From positions 1 to 51,978 of the forward strand of contig JAEINK010000035.1 of assembly GCA_016342585.1 (NCBI GenBank): 51,978 nucleotides of DNA, in the 5' to 3' direction. The translations under genes and the position numbers were made by a program. This DNA comes from Spirochaetales bacterium. Lineage in GTDB: Bacteria > Spirochaetota > Spirochaetia > UBA9216. The stretch's first letter is position 1; each line of letters starts with the position of its first letter. The notes beneath the pieces are model-generated. The model ran no database searches, had not been told where the DNA came from, and was given only the letters and a program-made list of their open reading frames with translations. Positions 1 through 7,766 of this stretch are shown one piece after another.

Positions 1-75
1 CGATGTTCATGCAATGGAAGCGCTTTTAAGAGTCTTTGCCGGAAACCCATTCATGGTTGGTGCTGAGTAGTTACA
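1..75. mobile_element. Left-end copy of 75-bp inverted terminal repeat (probable IS66-like element end)
   Basis: Bases 1-75 are the exact reverse complement of 51903-51977. Read from the inner edge outward, the repeat starts GTAACTACTCAGCACCAACC, and a 5' GTAA is the known hallmark of IS66-family termini. One plus-strand frame stays open from base 2 to a TAG at 68-70 (reading ...RVFAGNPFMVGAE), which could be the tail of an element-encoded protein, but I do not recognise it. My reading is that the contig breaks inside one multicopy insertion sequence at both ends. A palindromic assembly artefact is the alternative. Bases 76-146 hold nothing I can identify. Confidence 0.45.
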
Positions 76-146
76 ATATTTTTTTATTTATGCTTTCATA
101 TAAGTCTATCAGTACATAATGGATTGGGACCGTTGACAGTATCCTG

Positions 147-1148
147 TTATGCTGTCCGGAATTTTCCCATGGTTTTCAGGTTCTGGAATGGAGTCCCCCG
201 GGGGACTTCGCATCCTGCTCCGATAATATACTTAGTTACAGCCTCCATACGGCATGCCTGAAGCCGCTCTTTAATCTCCTCGGGGGATCCATCCTTGAGA
301 TCTTTAACGGGATCAATATTCCCGGCTATAGCGGGTCTGTCCCCAAGAATCTTTCTTGCATTACTTATAGAACACATGGAGTCAAGGTCGATCATATCAA
401 CATTCAGTTCGGCTATTAAAGGGTAAAGGGGATTTATATTTCCACAGATATGCAGCCTTACCAAACCGCCGGAATCATGAATACTGTCCACATATCTCTT
501 CATCCTTGGTAGAACGATTGTTCGGTAAAGATCCGGCCCGATAAGACTTGAAGCAGCATCCCCAATCCCAATAATATCTGCCCCTGCCTCTATCTGCCTT
601 TTTGCAAAAAGGATCTCCTGAGCGGTAATAAAATCCATCAAAGCTTCCACGAAGGGAGGGTCATCAAAAAAATCAAGCATGAGCCGGTTTATACCCCTAA
701 GGTCTGCGGCTTCGGCACATGGCCCTTCAACCCATCCCTCAACTATGAGATCTCCCCTGCTCTTCTTCAGAGACTCCAGGACCTTCAGCCGGTTTGCCAT
801 TCGCCTCCCATTTTCCGGGAGAATTATCCGAAGGGTAGATAATCTGCCTTTATTTTTAAGAAGAGCTTCATCCTCAAAAATGGCCTGGGGAGCATTTTCT
901 GGAATAAGGACGGATGCTCCGAGGTCCGATGCCTCGACGGCCGGATCGGAGATGGCTGAAACATGAGTTGTTCCAAATGTTTCAGCGACCTTCAGCTGGC
1001 CCCGGCATTGGATGGCGGCATTTGTTGCATACTCTCTGTACGGCACCTCTATCAGATCTGCGGCGAACATCATGGTAATCGGCATGAAGGGGATTGAGTC
1101 GATGGATTTGTTTTCCAGTAAATGGAAAAAGTTATTTTTGGGGGTCAT
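147..1148 (-). CDS. Uroporphyrinogen decarboxylase-fold methyltransferase (MtaA/CmuA type)
   Basis: A 333-aa protein of the UroD superfamily. It is most like the methylcobamide:thiol methyltransferases, which move a methyl group between a corrinoid protein and a thiol. The zinc-site pattern of that branch is visible: His233 and Cys235 in LHICGN, and Cys313 in GAGCEVPRGTP. True HemE proteins lack this His-X-Cys...Cys set. I chose the ATG at 1148 because AGGA lies 7 nt upstream; a longer frame would need a TTG at 1169 with no ribosome site. It is the last gene of a four-gene minus-strand operon. No corrinoid protein or substrate-specific methyltransferase is adjacent, so the substrate is unknown. 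Confidence 0.8.
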   Translation of the reverse strand: MTPKNNFFHLLENKSIDSIPFMPITMMFAADLIEVPYREYATNAAIQCRGQLKVAETFGTTHVSAISDPAVEASDLGASVLIPENAPQAIFEDEALLKNKGRLSTLRIILPENGRRMANRLKVLESLKKSRGDLIVEGWVEGPCAEAADLRGINRLMLDFFDDPPFVEALMDFITAQEILFAKRQIEAGADIIGIGDAASSLIGPDLYRTIVLPRMKRYVDSIHDSGGLVRLHICGNINPLYPLIAELNVDMIDLDSMCSISNARKILGDRPAIAGNIDPVKDLKDGSPEEIKERLQACRMEAVTKYIIGAGCEVPRGTPFQNLKTMGKFRTA

Positions 1149-1165
1149 TATTGTATCCTGATAGA

Positions 1166-2434
1166 TCAATCATAGCTAAAGAAATCATCCCAGCGACTAT
1201 CCAGAGTTTTTAAGGATTTTTTTAATCCCTTTACTTTGAAGCGGCCCTCCCTGTCGGGCTGTAGAAGTTCAAGCTTTTTTAATTTCATCAGGGCGTCATC
1301 ACATTCAAAATCCAGAATACAGCCATGTTTCTCCTTCATCCATGTCTCTATTTGCTCATCCAGTTCTTCTTCGGTTAAACCCTTTTCCGATAAAAATAGA
1401 AAATAGTAGGCCATGAAGGTCTCCTTGCACTCCTCTTCTTCAGCAGAATCAATGAGTGAATAGAAGACCCCGGCATTATTTACAAGGTTGCGAAAATAGA
1501 GGTTATCACTGAGTTCCTTCTGAAACTGGAATTTTTTAGATTTATATTTGCTCCACTGTTTAAAGATGAAGCCGGCTAGTGCTCCCAGGGCGGAAAAAAC
1601 GGCAATGGCTTGCCTCAGCTGATCCTCTTCTACCGTGCCCGTCACTCCAAAGTAGGCGCTTAGGATGACAAAGGCGACTATCAGGGCCGGGACAACCTTT
1701 GTTACAAGGAGGGGTACTCCCCCGGCGATGGCGGGGACAGCAAGGATGAGTTTATCCTTTAAACTCATGGTAACTTTCGAGTTCGGGAAGAGGATTTCAA
1801 GGTCTTCAAGAGGGACATCCTTAAACATTTTTATGAAAGTAACTCCGGATTTATCCGTATCTTTCTCTCCCTTCTCTCTTTTTTTTCTGGATTTTGTGTC
1901 AGCGTCTTCTTTCGGTTTTAACCTGGCGAGCAGAATTACCCTTTCGAGGATTTCATGCTCCATCGTACTCTTCTTAAGCCCGAAAAATTTAGAAAAGGTG
2001 AAGGATTCCGTTCTTCGTCCCCGGGCGTGTACCTCTACAAAGTCATATTCCTGAAAGTCTATTTTCACACTGAAACCAACCAGGGCGTTTTCATTGAAAG
2101 CCAGATCGATCTCTTCCTGGTTTATTTTGTCATAATTCGCATCATTAAGGACATCCTGCATGGTTGCAAAGAGCTCTTTGTTTGCACTATGAATCTGCGC
2201 CTCCGACACGGGGGCGTTCTTTTTCAGGTCCGGATTGATAGGGTAGTAGGAGTCCTTCAATTTCTCAAGCAATTCATGAAACTCAAAATGGAATATACTT
2301 TCGACAATGCCACATAGAAGTTTAAATTCATCTGCCTCTTTTGCGGTTTTAAATCCGGAATCCTCCAGAAGCATTCTGACAATATCTTTTTTTCGAAAGG
2401 GGATGTATCGTGCCTTCTGTACTTCATTGTTCAT
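1166..2434 (-). CDS. DUF3754/TMEM143-family membrane protein
   Basis: A 422-aa protein with the DUF3754 (TMEM143-like) architecture: an N-terminal soluble part starting with a YIPFRKKDI motif, a basic, charged linker, the segment MFKDVPLEDLEILFPN, and then MSLKDKL followed by a hydrophobic hairpin of two membrane segments around residues 225-285. The characteristic NLYFRNLVNNAGVFYSLIDSAEEEE segment follows (split here as NLYFRNLVNNAG and AEEEECKE). The function of this family is not established. The ATG at 2434 has GGAG about 7 nt upstream and is preferred over a TTG at 2476. It lies 34 bp after the osmC gene and 17 bp before the methyltransferase, so co-transcription is likely. Confidence 0.8.
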   Translation of the reverse strand: MNNEVQKARYIPFRKKDIVRMLLEDSGFKTAKEADEFKLLCGIVESIFHFEFHELLEKLKDSYYPINPDLKKNAPVSEAQIHSANKELFATMQDVLNDANYDKINQEEIDLAFNENALVGFSVKIDFQEYDFVEVHARGRRTESFTFSKFFGLKKSTMEHEILERVILLARLKPKEDADTKSRKKREKGEKDTDKSGVTFIKMFKDVPLEDLEILFPNSKVTMSLKDKLILAVPAIAGGVPLLVTKVVPALIVAFVILSAYFGVTGTVEEDQLRQAIAVFSALGALAGFIFKQWSKYKSKKFQFQKELSDNLYFRNLVNNAGVFYSLIDSAEEEECKETFMAYYFLFLSEKGLTEEELDEQIETWMKEKHGCILDFECDDALMKLKKLELLQPDREGRFKVKGLKKSLKTLDSRWDDFFSYD

Positions 2435-2468
2435 CTGTACTCCTCTATGCGGTAAAATGGGTATGAAT

Positions 2469-2870
2469 TTACTCAAAGATTATCTTTGAATTCAGTTCGG
2501 CTACTTTTGTCAGTGTATTATAAATGGAACAATATTTTTCTGCCAGCATCAATGTTTTTTGAAATTGGGTATGAGTTTTTTCATCGGTCGTATCAGCACC
2601 TTTTACAGTGTAGAGAATATCGGCTTTTTTTAGAAAAGCAGGAACTTCATCCCTCTTTTCTCCTTCGATGGTAATTGTCACAGTGCTGTATTCCAGTTTT
2701 TTCTTCCTGGCAATATCGAGGAATGTTGCATACATACAGGAAGCGAGGGCGGTGAAAAGGAGTTCATAAGGGTGCCACTCCTCTTCTCCGATTTCTAACT
2801 GGCTGCCTCTATCGTTTTTACCTTCCCCTCTAAATCCTTCTTTAAAATCTACTGTTATCCTGTTCGCCAT
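2469..2870 (-). CDS. OsmC/Ohr-family protein
   Basis: A 133-aa OsmC-like protein, near the usual length for the family. Members reduce organic or lipid hydroperoxides using two cysteines in a dimer. Both are present here: Cys45 in LASCMYATF at the start of the long central helix, and Cys114 in EKYCSIYNTL. The Ohr and OsmC subgroups cannot be separated reliably by eye; the YhfA-like spacing suggests a generic OsmC-family protein. The start has GGAG 6 nt upstream. It follows ppk2 by 20 bp in the same operon, which fits a general stress context. Confidence 0.85.
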   Translation of the reverse strand: MANRITVDFKEGFRGEGKNDRGSQLEIGEEEWHPYELLFTALASCMYATFLDIARKKKLEYSTVTITIEGEKRDEVPAFLKKADILYTVKGADTTDEKTHTQFQKTLMLAEKYCSIYNTLTKVAELNSKIIFE

Positions 2871-2890
2871 TTTGGGCTCCTTTATAAAAA

Positions 2891-3688
2891 TCAGTATTTT
2901 TCCGGGACAAAGGTCTGATCGGTTATAGGCGGTCTGATATAACCTGCATCCACCTGTCTTTTAGGGAGTTCTATTTGATTTGGAGTCAGATCCTCATAGG
3001 GGATGATACTCAGAAGGTGGGATATACAGTTGAGTCTGGCTTTCTTTTTGCTATCCGCTTTTACGACCCTCCAGGGGGCCTGCTTTATATCCGTGTGCTT
3101 CAACATGGTATCTTTTGCGATGGAGTATTCTACCCACCTTGATCGCGCTTCCAGATCCATGGGGCTTAATTTCCATCGTTTGGTGGGGTCCTCTATTCTT
3201 GCTTCAAATCGTCTTTCCTGCTCTGCATCGCTTACGGAGAACCAGTATTTTATTAGGATTATTCCTGATCGTATCAGCATGCGTTCAAAATCGGGGCAGG
3301 ATCGAAAGAACTCCTGGTACTGTTCTTCCGTGCAAAATCCCATGACCTTTTCTACCCCAGCCCGGTTATACCAGCTACGGTCAAAGAGCACCATCTCGCC
3401 GGCGGCCGGAAGATGAGGGACATACCGCTGAAAATACCATTGCGATTTTTCTTTTTCGGTTGGTGTTCCAAGGGCAACCACCCGGCAGGATCTTGGGTTA
3501 AGGCTTTGGGTAATTCTTTTTATGACCCCTCCTTTTCCAGCGGCATCACGGCCTTCAAATATAATTACCACCTTAAGACCCTTATATTTGATCCACTCCT
3601 GTAGTTTGACGAGTTCAATCTGCAGGCGAAGCAACTCTTTCTCATAGAATTTCTTGTCGAGTTTATTTTTATTCCCTTTTTCTATCAT
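2891..3688 (-). CDS. ppk2: Polyphosphate kinase 2 (PPK2 class I-like)
   Basis: A 265-aa PPK2 enzyme, which transfers phosphate between polyphosphate and nucleoside diphosphates and usually regenerates GTP or ATP. Visible motifs are the Walker A loop GRDAAGKGG (about residues 46-54), Walker B with LFDRSWYNRAGVE (about 101-113), and the arginine-rich lid region RRFEARIEDPTKRWKLS. It has one domain and typical length. The ATG at 3688 has AGAGGA six bases upstream; a GTG directly before it is less likely. It is the first gene of the operon. It adds to a phosphate theme in this window (see the PPX1-like enzyme and the phosphate transporters), though those lie tens of kilobases away. Confidence 0.93.
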   Translation of the reverse strand: MIEKGNKNKLDKKFYEKELLRLQIELVKLQEWIKYKGLKVVIIFEGRDAAGKGGVIKRITQSLNPRSCRVVALGTPTEKEKSQWYFQRYVPHLPAAGEMVLFDRSWYNRAGVEKVMGFCTEEQYQEFFRSCPDFERMLIRSGIILIKYWFSVSDAEQERRFEARIEDPTKRWKLSPMDLEARSRWVEYSIAKDTMLKHTDIKQAPWRVVKADSKKKARLNCISHLLSIIPYEDLTPNQIELPKRQVDAGYIRPPITDQTFVPEKY

Positions 3689-3795
3689 CACATATCCTCT
3701 CTCATCCTATATTATAGACTTGGTTTTTATGGAAAAGAAGGAAAAAATGAAGGATGTTTGAACTATCAGCCTTAGATTTTTCTGCAGGCCTGGGT

Positions 3796-4395
3796 TTATA
3801 ATCCGAACCCCTGCAGGATTAATGATTTTTGGTTGTTCATCAGTTCGATGAGGCTTTTATAATCAGGAGGAAATTTTCTGTTTGAGTAGTAAAGCATGAT
3901 TCCTGTTATTTGGTATTTAAGTAAGTTAAGGCAATCATCAGCCTCCTTCCCGGAAAGTCGCCCCTTCTCCACCAGTTGATCAAAACCTGAGCGGCATACT
4001 CTTCCGAAGGAATTGTTGATAAGATTTGACGTCTCCTTTAAATGGCCCACATCACCGATCCCTTCTATAAAAAAGAGTTCAAATATACCGGGATACTGAA
4101 CAAAGTAGTTTACCCAGGCAGAGATCCCTTTCTTTATTTTCTCTTCAGCAGTTTTACATCCTGAATTCATTGTTATAACACTCTCTTCGATCTCATTTTG
4201 AAAGTCTTTCACACATTCAAAGATGAGGCTGTTCATATCTTTGAAGTAGGTATAGAGGGCTGGATAGGAGTACCCCGCCCGGGAGGCTATATTTCGCGCA
4301 CTGGCGGCTTTCAGCCCTTCCCCTCTTAATATCTCCTTGGCCGATTCTAGAAAATACCCTCTGGTTCGTTCTTGCTGGATCTCACTGGCACTCAT
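3796..4395 (-). CDS. TetR/AcrR-family transcriptional regulator
   Basis: A 199-aa regulator with an N-terminal TetR helix-turn-helix (ASARNIASRAGYSYPALYTYF, about residues 34-54, given in part: GYSYPALYTYF) and a helical ligand-binding domain. The ligand is not predictable. The ATG has GGAG 7 nt upstream. The gene is divergent from the 5'-nucleotidase gene. A pair of near-palindromes 38-70 bp upstream of its start is the obvious candidate operator, so it probably represses itself. Whether it also controls the nucleotidase is unclear, because that promoter lies about 100 bp beyond the operator. Confidence 0.88.
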   Translation of the reverse strand: MSASEIQQERTRGYFLESAKEILRGEGLKAASARNIASRAGYSYPALYTYFKDMNSLIFECVKDFQNEIEESVITMNSGCKTAEEKIKKGISAWVNYFVQYPGIFELFFIEGIGDVGHLKETSNLINNSFGRVCRSGFDQLVEKGRLSGKEADDCLNLLKYQITGIMLYYSNRKFPPDYKSLIELMNNQKSLILQGFGL

Positions 4396-4432
4396 ATTTT
4401 ACTCCTCTTTCTGATCTCTATAACAAATTTGA

Positions 4433-4465
4433 TTTAACATTGTTATAATAATTAACAGTGTTAAA
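4433..4465. promoter_or_regulatory. Putative TetR operator: two near-palindromes TAACANTGTTA
   Basis: Bases 4433-4445 (TTTAACATTGTTA) and 4453-4465 (TAACAGTGTTAAA) form an inverted repeat with one mismatch and a 7-bp spacer. Each arm also contains its own near-palindrome TAACANTGTTA, and their centres are 18 bp apart. This double arrangement is typical of TetR-family operators bound by dimers. The site lies just upstream of the TetR gene starting at 4395. Confidence 0.55.
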
Positions 4466-4567
4466 TTAAGAGTAATATAAAAGATAGCTTTTGTCACCCT
4501 TTTTTACTGATTATTTACCATATTTCGATCGCTCTCCCTTTATCGTAAGGATGTCCGTCAAGAAAAA

Positions 4568-4596
4568 TTGACATTATAGGGAGGCGGGTCTATAAT
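4568..4596 (+). promoter_or_regulatory. Consensus sigma-70 promoter for the 5'-nucleotidase gene
   Basis: TTGACA at 4568-4573 and TATAAT at 4591-4596 match both consensus boxes perfectly with the ideal 17-bp spacer. The downstream gene starts at 4630 with AAGGAG at 4615-4620 as ribosome site, giving a leader of about 25-30 nt. A consensus promoter implies high or strongly repressed expression. Confidence 0.8.
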
Positions 4597-4629
4597 TTTT
4601 AAAGGTAAACAAATAAGGAGATAGACAAA

Positions 4630-6207
4630 ATGAAAAAGGTTATTATTCTTGGCTTGCTTGTAATGATGCTGATTGCACCATTAACAGCAGAGGGTGTTCA
4701 GGAGGTCGTTCCCGCAGAAGGCGATTTTGCGTTAACAATTCTTCACACAAACGATACCCATTCGCATTTGGCCGCGGATTACAAGGGGCGTTATGGAGCG
4801 GCGAAAGTTGCTTTTATGGCGGATCAAATCCGGGCTGCAAACAAAAATGTACTCCTGCTTGATGCAGGTGATTACGTGATGGGAACAGTGTATTACACTG
4901 TTTTCGGCGGCGCTGCCGAACGGGATGTCATGAATCTTCAGGGATACGATGCTATGACTCTCGGAAATCATGAGTTTGATAAAGGTGTTGACGGAATGCT
5001 TGCTTTCCTGACAGGTCTGAATACTCCTGTGGTTAATGCAAATATAGATTTCAGTGATTATCCCGCAATTGACAGACTTGTAAAACCATACATCATTAAA
5101 GATGTAAATGGAACAAAGGTCGGTATTATCGGTGCGACCCTGCCCGAAACACCCACCATTTCAAGTCCTGCCGACGGTATGGAATTCACAGATGTGGTAA
5201 GTGCGGTACAGCCTGTTGTGGATGTACTTGAAAACATGGGTGTTGAAATTATTGTTCTTTTAAGCCACAACGGTTATATGAATGATCAGGCGATTGCGGC
5301 TGGTATTGATGGTGTTGATGTTATCGTCGGTGGTCATTCACACACAAAGCTTATCGGGGATGATTATCCGGGAGTATATGAGTCCGCCTCGGGAGAGCCC
5401 ATTCTTATTGTACAGGCTTCTGAATACAATTCATATCTTGGAAATCTGACAGTCACCTTTGATGATGATGGTGTGGCAACAAGCTGGTGGGGCGCTCCTG
5501 TCCCAATGACAGCCGCTGTCGCACAAGACCCTGAAATCGCAGCATACCTGGCTGAGAAGGATGAGGAACTTGCGCCATTTACCGGTGCAATTATTGGTAA
5601 TGTAAAGACTGAACTTATCCGATCCAGAACTGAAGAGAGTAATATCGGAAACCTTATTGCCGATGCCATGCTGGCAGCCACAAAAGATAAGGGTGTTCAG
5701 ATTGCTCTGACAAATGGTGGAGGAATCCGGGCAGATATTGGAACCGGTGATCTTACGATGCAGAAATTGATGGAAGTTCTTCCTTTCGGAAACCTGGTAG
5801 CTACCTTTGAAATCAAGGGTGCTGATCTTTGGCAGGCTTTTGATCATGGAATAAATCAGGTGGAAGAGGGTGCCGGAAGGTTCCTCCATATGGCTGGTGC
5901 AAAGATGGTTTGGGATCCTGCTGGAGAACCATTTGATTATGCGACACAGACAGGTGGAAGAGTAAGAGAGATTTTTGTTCAAGACGAGAAGGGAGGATGG
6001 GCTCCTCTGGATCCTGAAGCGATTTATAAGGTTGCTGCCAACAATTATATCCGTGGCGGTGGTGATGACTTCCAGGTACTCAAGGAAAAAGCCATTAATC
6101 CTTATGATGCCGGAGCACTTGATCTTGATGTTGTAAAGAATTTTATTGCTGATATGCCTTATATCGATTATAGAACAGAAGGCAGAATTACTACTGTTGG
6201 TAAATAA
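4630..6207 (+). CDS. Secreted 5'-nucleotidase / 2',3'-cyclic phosphodiesterase family protein (UshA/YfkN-like)
   Basis: A 525-aa exported protein with an N-terminal signal peptide (MKKVIILGLLVMMLIAPLTA, residues 1-20). The metallophosphoesterase domain follows, with the dimetal motifs ILHTNDTHSH, LDAGD, LGNHEFDKG, LLSHNGY and GGHSHT. The C-terminal 5'-nucleotidase domain has NGGGIRADI and LPFGN. Such enzymes release phosphate and nucleosides from nucleotides outside the cytoplasm. There is no lipobox cysteine, so it is probably periplasmic or secreted. It has its own promoter and a terminator-like hairpin behind it, so it is likely monocistronic. UshA-like UDP-sugar hydrolase activity cannot be told from plain nucleotidase activity here. 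Confidence 0.9.
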   Translation: MKKVIILGLLVMMLIAPLTAEGVQEVVPAEGDFALTILHTNDTHSHLAADYKGRYGAAKVAFMADQIRAANKNVLLLDAGDYVMGTVYYTVFGGAAERDVMNLQGYDAMTLGNHEFDKGVDGMLAFLTGLNTPVVNANIDFSDYPAIDRLVKPYIIKDVNGTKVGIIGATLPETPTISSPADGMEFTDVVSAVQPVVDVLENMGVEIIVLLSHNGYMNDQAIAAGIDGVDVIVGGHSHTKLIGDDYPGVYESASGEPILIVQASEYNSYLGNLTVTFDDDGVATSWWGAPVPMTAAVAQDPEIAAYLAEKDEELAPFTGAIIGNVKTELIRSRTEESNIGNLIADAMLAATKDKGVQIALTNGGGIRADIGTGDLTMQKLMEVLPFGNLVATFEIKGADLWQAFDHGINQVEEGAGRFLHMAGAKMVWDPAGEPFDYATQTGGRVREIFVQDEKGGWAPLDPEAIYKVAANNYIRGGGDDFQVLKEKAINPYDAGALDLDVVKNFIADMPYIDYRTEGRITTVGK

Positions 6208-6230
6208 GTAATTTTTCAGTTATATCGTAT

Positions 6231-6268
6231 AACCCTTCGGATGGTTCATCCTTCGGAGGGTTGTTTTG
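6231..6268 (+). terminator. Probable terminator after the 5'-nucleotidase gene
   Basis: The hairpin has outer stem AACCCT/AGGGTT and inner stem GGATG/CATCC, separated by an internal loop, and is followed by GTTTTG. The T-tract is short, so termination may be partial. Confidence 0.5.
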
Positions 6269-6327
6269 TATACAGGCCTTCACACATTTTTCTTGCAAAA
6301 TGATCCATTTCCCCTGATGATAAAGGT

Positions 6328-7755
6328 ATGAAATACGATATAGCGATTATTGGTGCGGGTGTCAGTGGGGCTGCCATTGCGAGAAAACTATCCCAGTATA
6401 ATCTGAAAACTATCCTGCTTGAGAAAGAGGCAGATGTCTCCTTTGGTACATCCAAAGCAAATTCCGGTATAGTCCATGCGGGCTTTCACACCAATCAGAA
6501 ATATCTGAAATCCCGGCTTGAGATCGAGGGAAACCTGATGTTTGACAGTTTTCAACGTGAGCTGGGTTTTCCATTTAAGCGATGCGGGATAATTGTGGCC
6601 GCCTTCCGGGAGGAGGAGCTTAAGCATGTCCAGGACCTTTACCGGCAGGGGGTGGAGAATGGTGTTATCGGGATTGAGATTTGCAGCCGAGAGCGGATCC
6701 TTGATATTGAACCGAAGCTGAATCCTGATGTCATCGGTGGTCTCCACGCCCCCAACGGCGGCATTATCGAACCTTATAGATTTGTATTTTCTCTTGTTGA
6801 GTCCGCCCGGAAGAATGGGGTGGATCTTTCTGTAAACTTCTTGGTGGAGAGGGCCGAGCGGAATGGTGATTTCTACAAGATTTTCGCCGAAGGTGGAGAT
6901 TTTATCGAGGCGAAGTATGTCATTAATGCTGCCGGTCTCTATGCAGATAGAATTTCGGAGATCTTCAGGGCCGAGTCTTTTGAGATCATTCCAAGGAAGG
7001 GGGAGGAGTATCTTCTGGACCGGATGTCTCCCGCCTATCCCAATAAGGTGATTTTCCCGGTACCATCGGGCAAGTCAAAGGGGACCCTGGTGATTCCCAC
7101 CGTAGAGGGGACTATGATGGTTGGGCCTACCGCCATTGAGATAGATGATAAGGAGGATACCTCCACCAGTAAGGAACATCTTGAGCGTATCTTTGATTTT
7201 TCCAGGCGAATTGTTCCTTCTATCTCCGTGCGGGATATCATTACCTCTTTTGCCGGTCTTCGGCCCACCCTTAAGTCGGGGGATTTCTATATTGATGTTT
7301 CAAAGAAAGCTGAAAACTTTATCCAGGTAGCGGGAATCCAGTCTCCCGGCCTGACTGCGGCACCGGCCATCGGTGAATATGTTAAGGATCTGCTTAAAAA
7401 TCTGGATTGTGAGCTGGTGGAGAAAAAGGATTTCGACCCCTATATCGAAAAAGTCCCCCGTATGAGAAATTTATCTCATTACGAGTCTGAAAAAATTGTG
7501 GAAGAGAATCCCCAGTATGGGAATATCGTCTGCCGGTGTGAAAAGGTCTCCGAGGCAGAGATCGTCGAGGCCATAAAGAGGGGACATACCACCCTGGACG
7601 GGGTGAAGTTTTTCACACGGACAGGGATGGGACGCTGCCAGGGGGGCTTCTGTACCTATAAGACTATCAAAATCATTATGCGGGAAACGGGTCTCTCCTA
7701 CGAGCAGGTTACAAAACGCGGCAGGAATAGCGAAGTATTATCGAGCAGACTTTAA
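6328..7755 (+). CDS. GlpA-like FAD-dependent glycerol-3-phosphate dehydrogenase family protein
   Basis: A 475-aa flavoprotein of the DAO/GlpA-LhgO type. An N-terminal dinucleotide-binding fold (IIGAGVSGAAIARKL) is followed by SGIVHAGF and the DAO domain. A C-terminal BFD-like [2Fe-2S] domain has Cys402 and Cys404 (IVCRCEK) and Cys437 and Cys442 (RCQGGFC). With the next two genes it makes the conserved triad seen in Firmicutes and Thermotoga, normally taken as an anaerobic glycerol-3-phosphate dehydrogenase complex equivalent to GlpABC. L-2-hydroxyglutarate or another alpha-hydroxy acid is a possible substrate. There is no glycerol kinase or facilitator next to it. The ribosome site is weak (AAAGG almost touching the ATG). 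Confidence 0.82.
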   Translation: MKYDIAIIGAGVSGAAIARKLSQYNLKTILLEKEADVSFGTSKANSGIVHAGFHTNQKYLKSRLEIEGNLMFDSFQRELGFPFKRCGIIVAAFREEELKHVQDLYRQGVENGVIGIEICSRERILDIEPKLNPDVIGGLHAPNGGIIEPYRFVFSLVESARKNGVDLSVNFLVERAERNGDFYKIFAEGGDFIEAKYVINAAGLYADRISEIFRAESFEIIPRKGEEYLLDRMSPAYPNKVIFPVPSGKSKGTLVIPTVEGTMMVGPTAIEIDDKEDTSTSKEHLERIFDFSRRIVPSISVRDIITSFAGLRPTLKSGDFYIDVSKKAENFIQVAGIQSPGLTAAPAIGEYVKDLLKNLDCELVEKKDFDPYIEKVPRMRNLSHYESEKIVEENPQYGNIVCRCEKVSEAEIVEAIKRGHTTLDGVKFFTRTGMGRCQGGFCTYKTIKIIMRETGLSYEQVTKRGRNSEVLSSRL

Positions 7756-7766
7756 CAGGGGATTAT

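Noticed and set aside
147..1148. Haem-pathway uroporphyrinogen decarboxylase (HemE)
   Set aside because: His-X-Cys and a later Cys form the zinc site of corrinoid methyltransferases, absent from HemE, and no haem genes are near.
5431..5982. 183-codon open frame opposite the 5'-nucleotidase
   Set aside because: Lies within the conserved C-terminal domain of the nucleotidase and shows no protein-like features.
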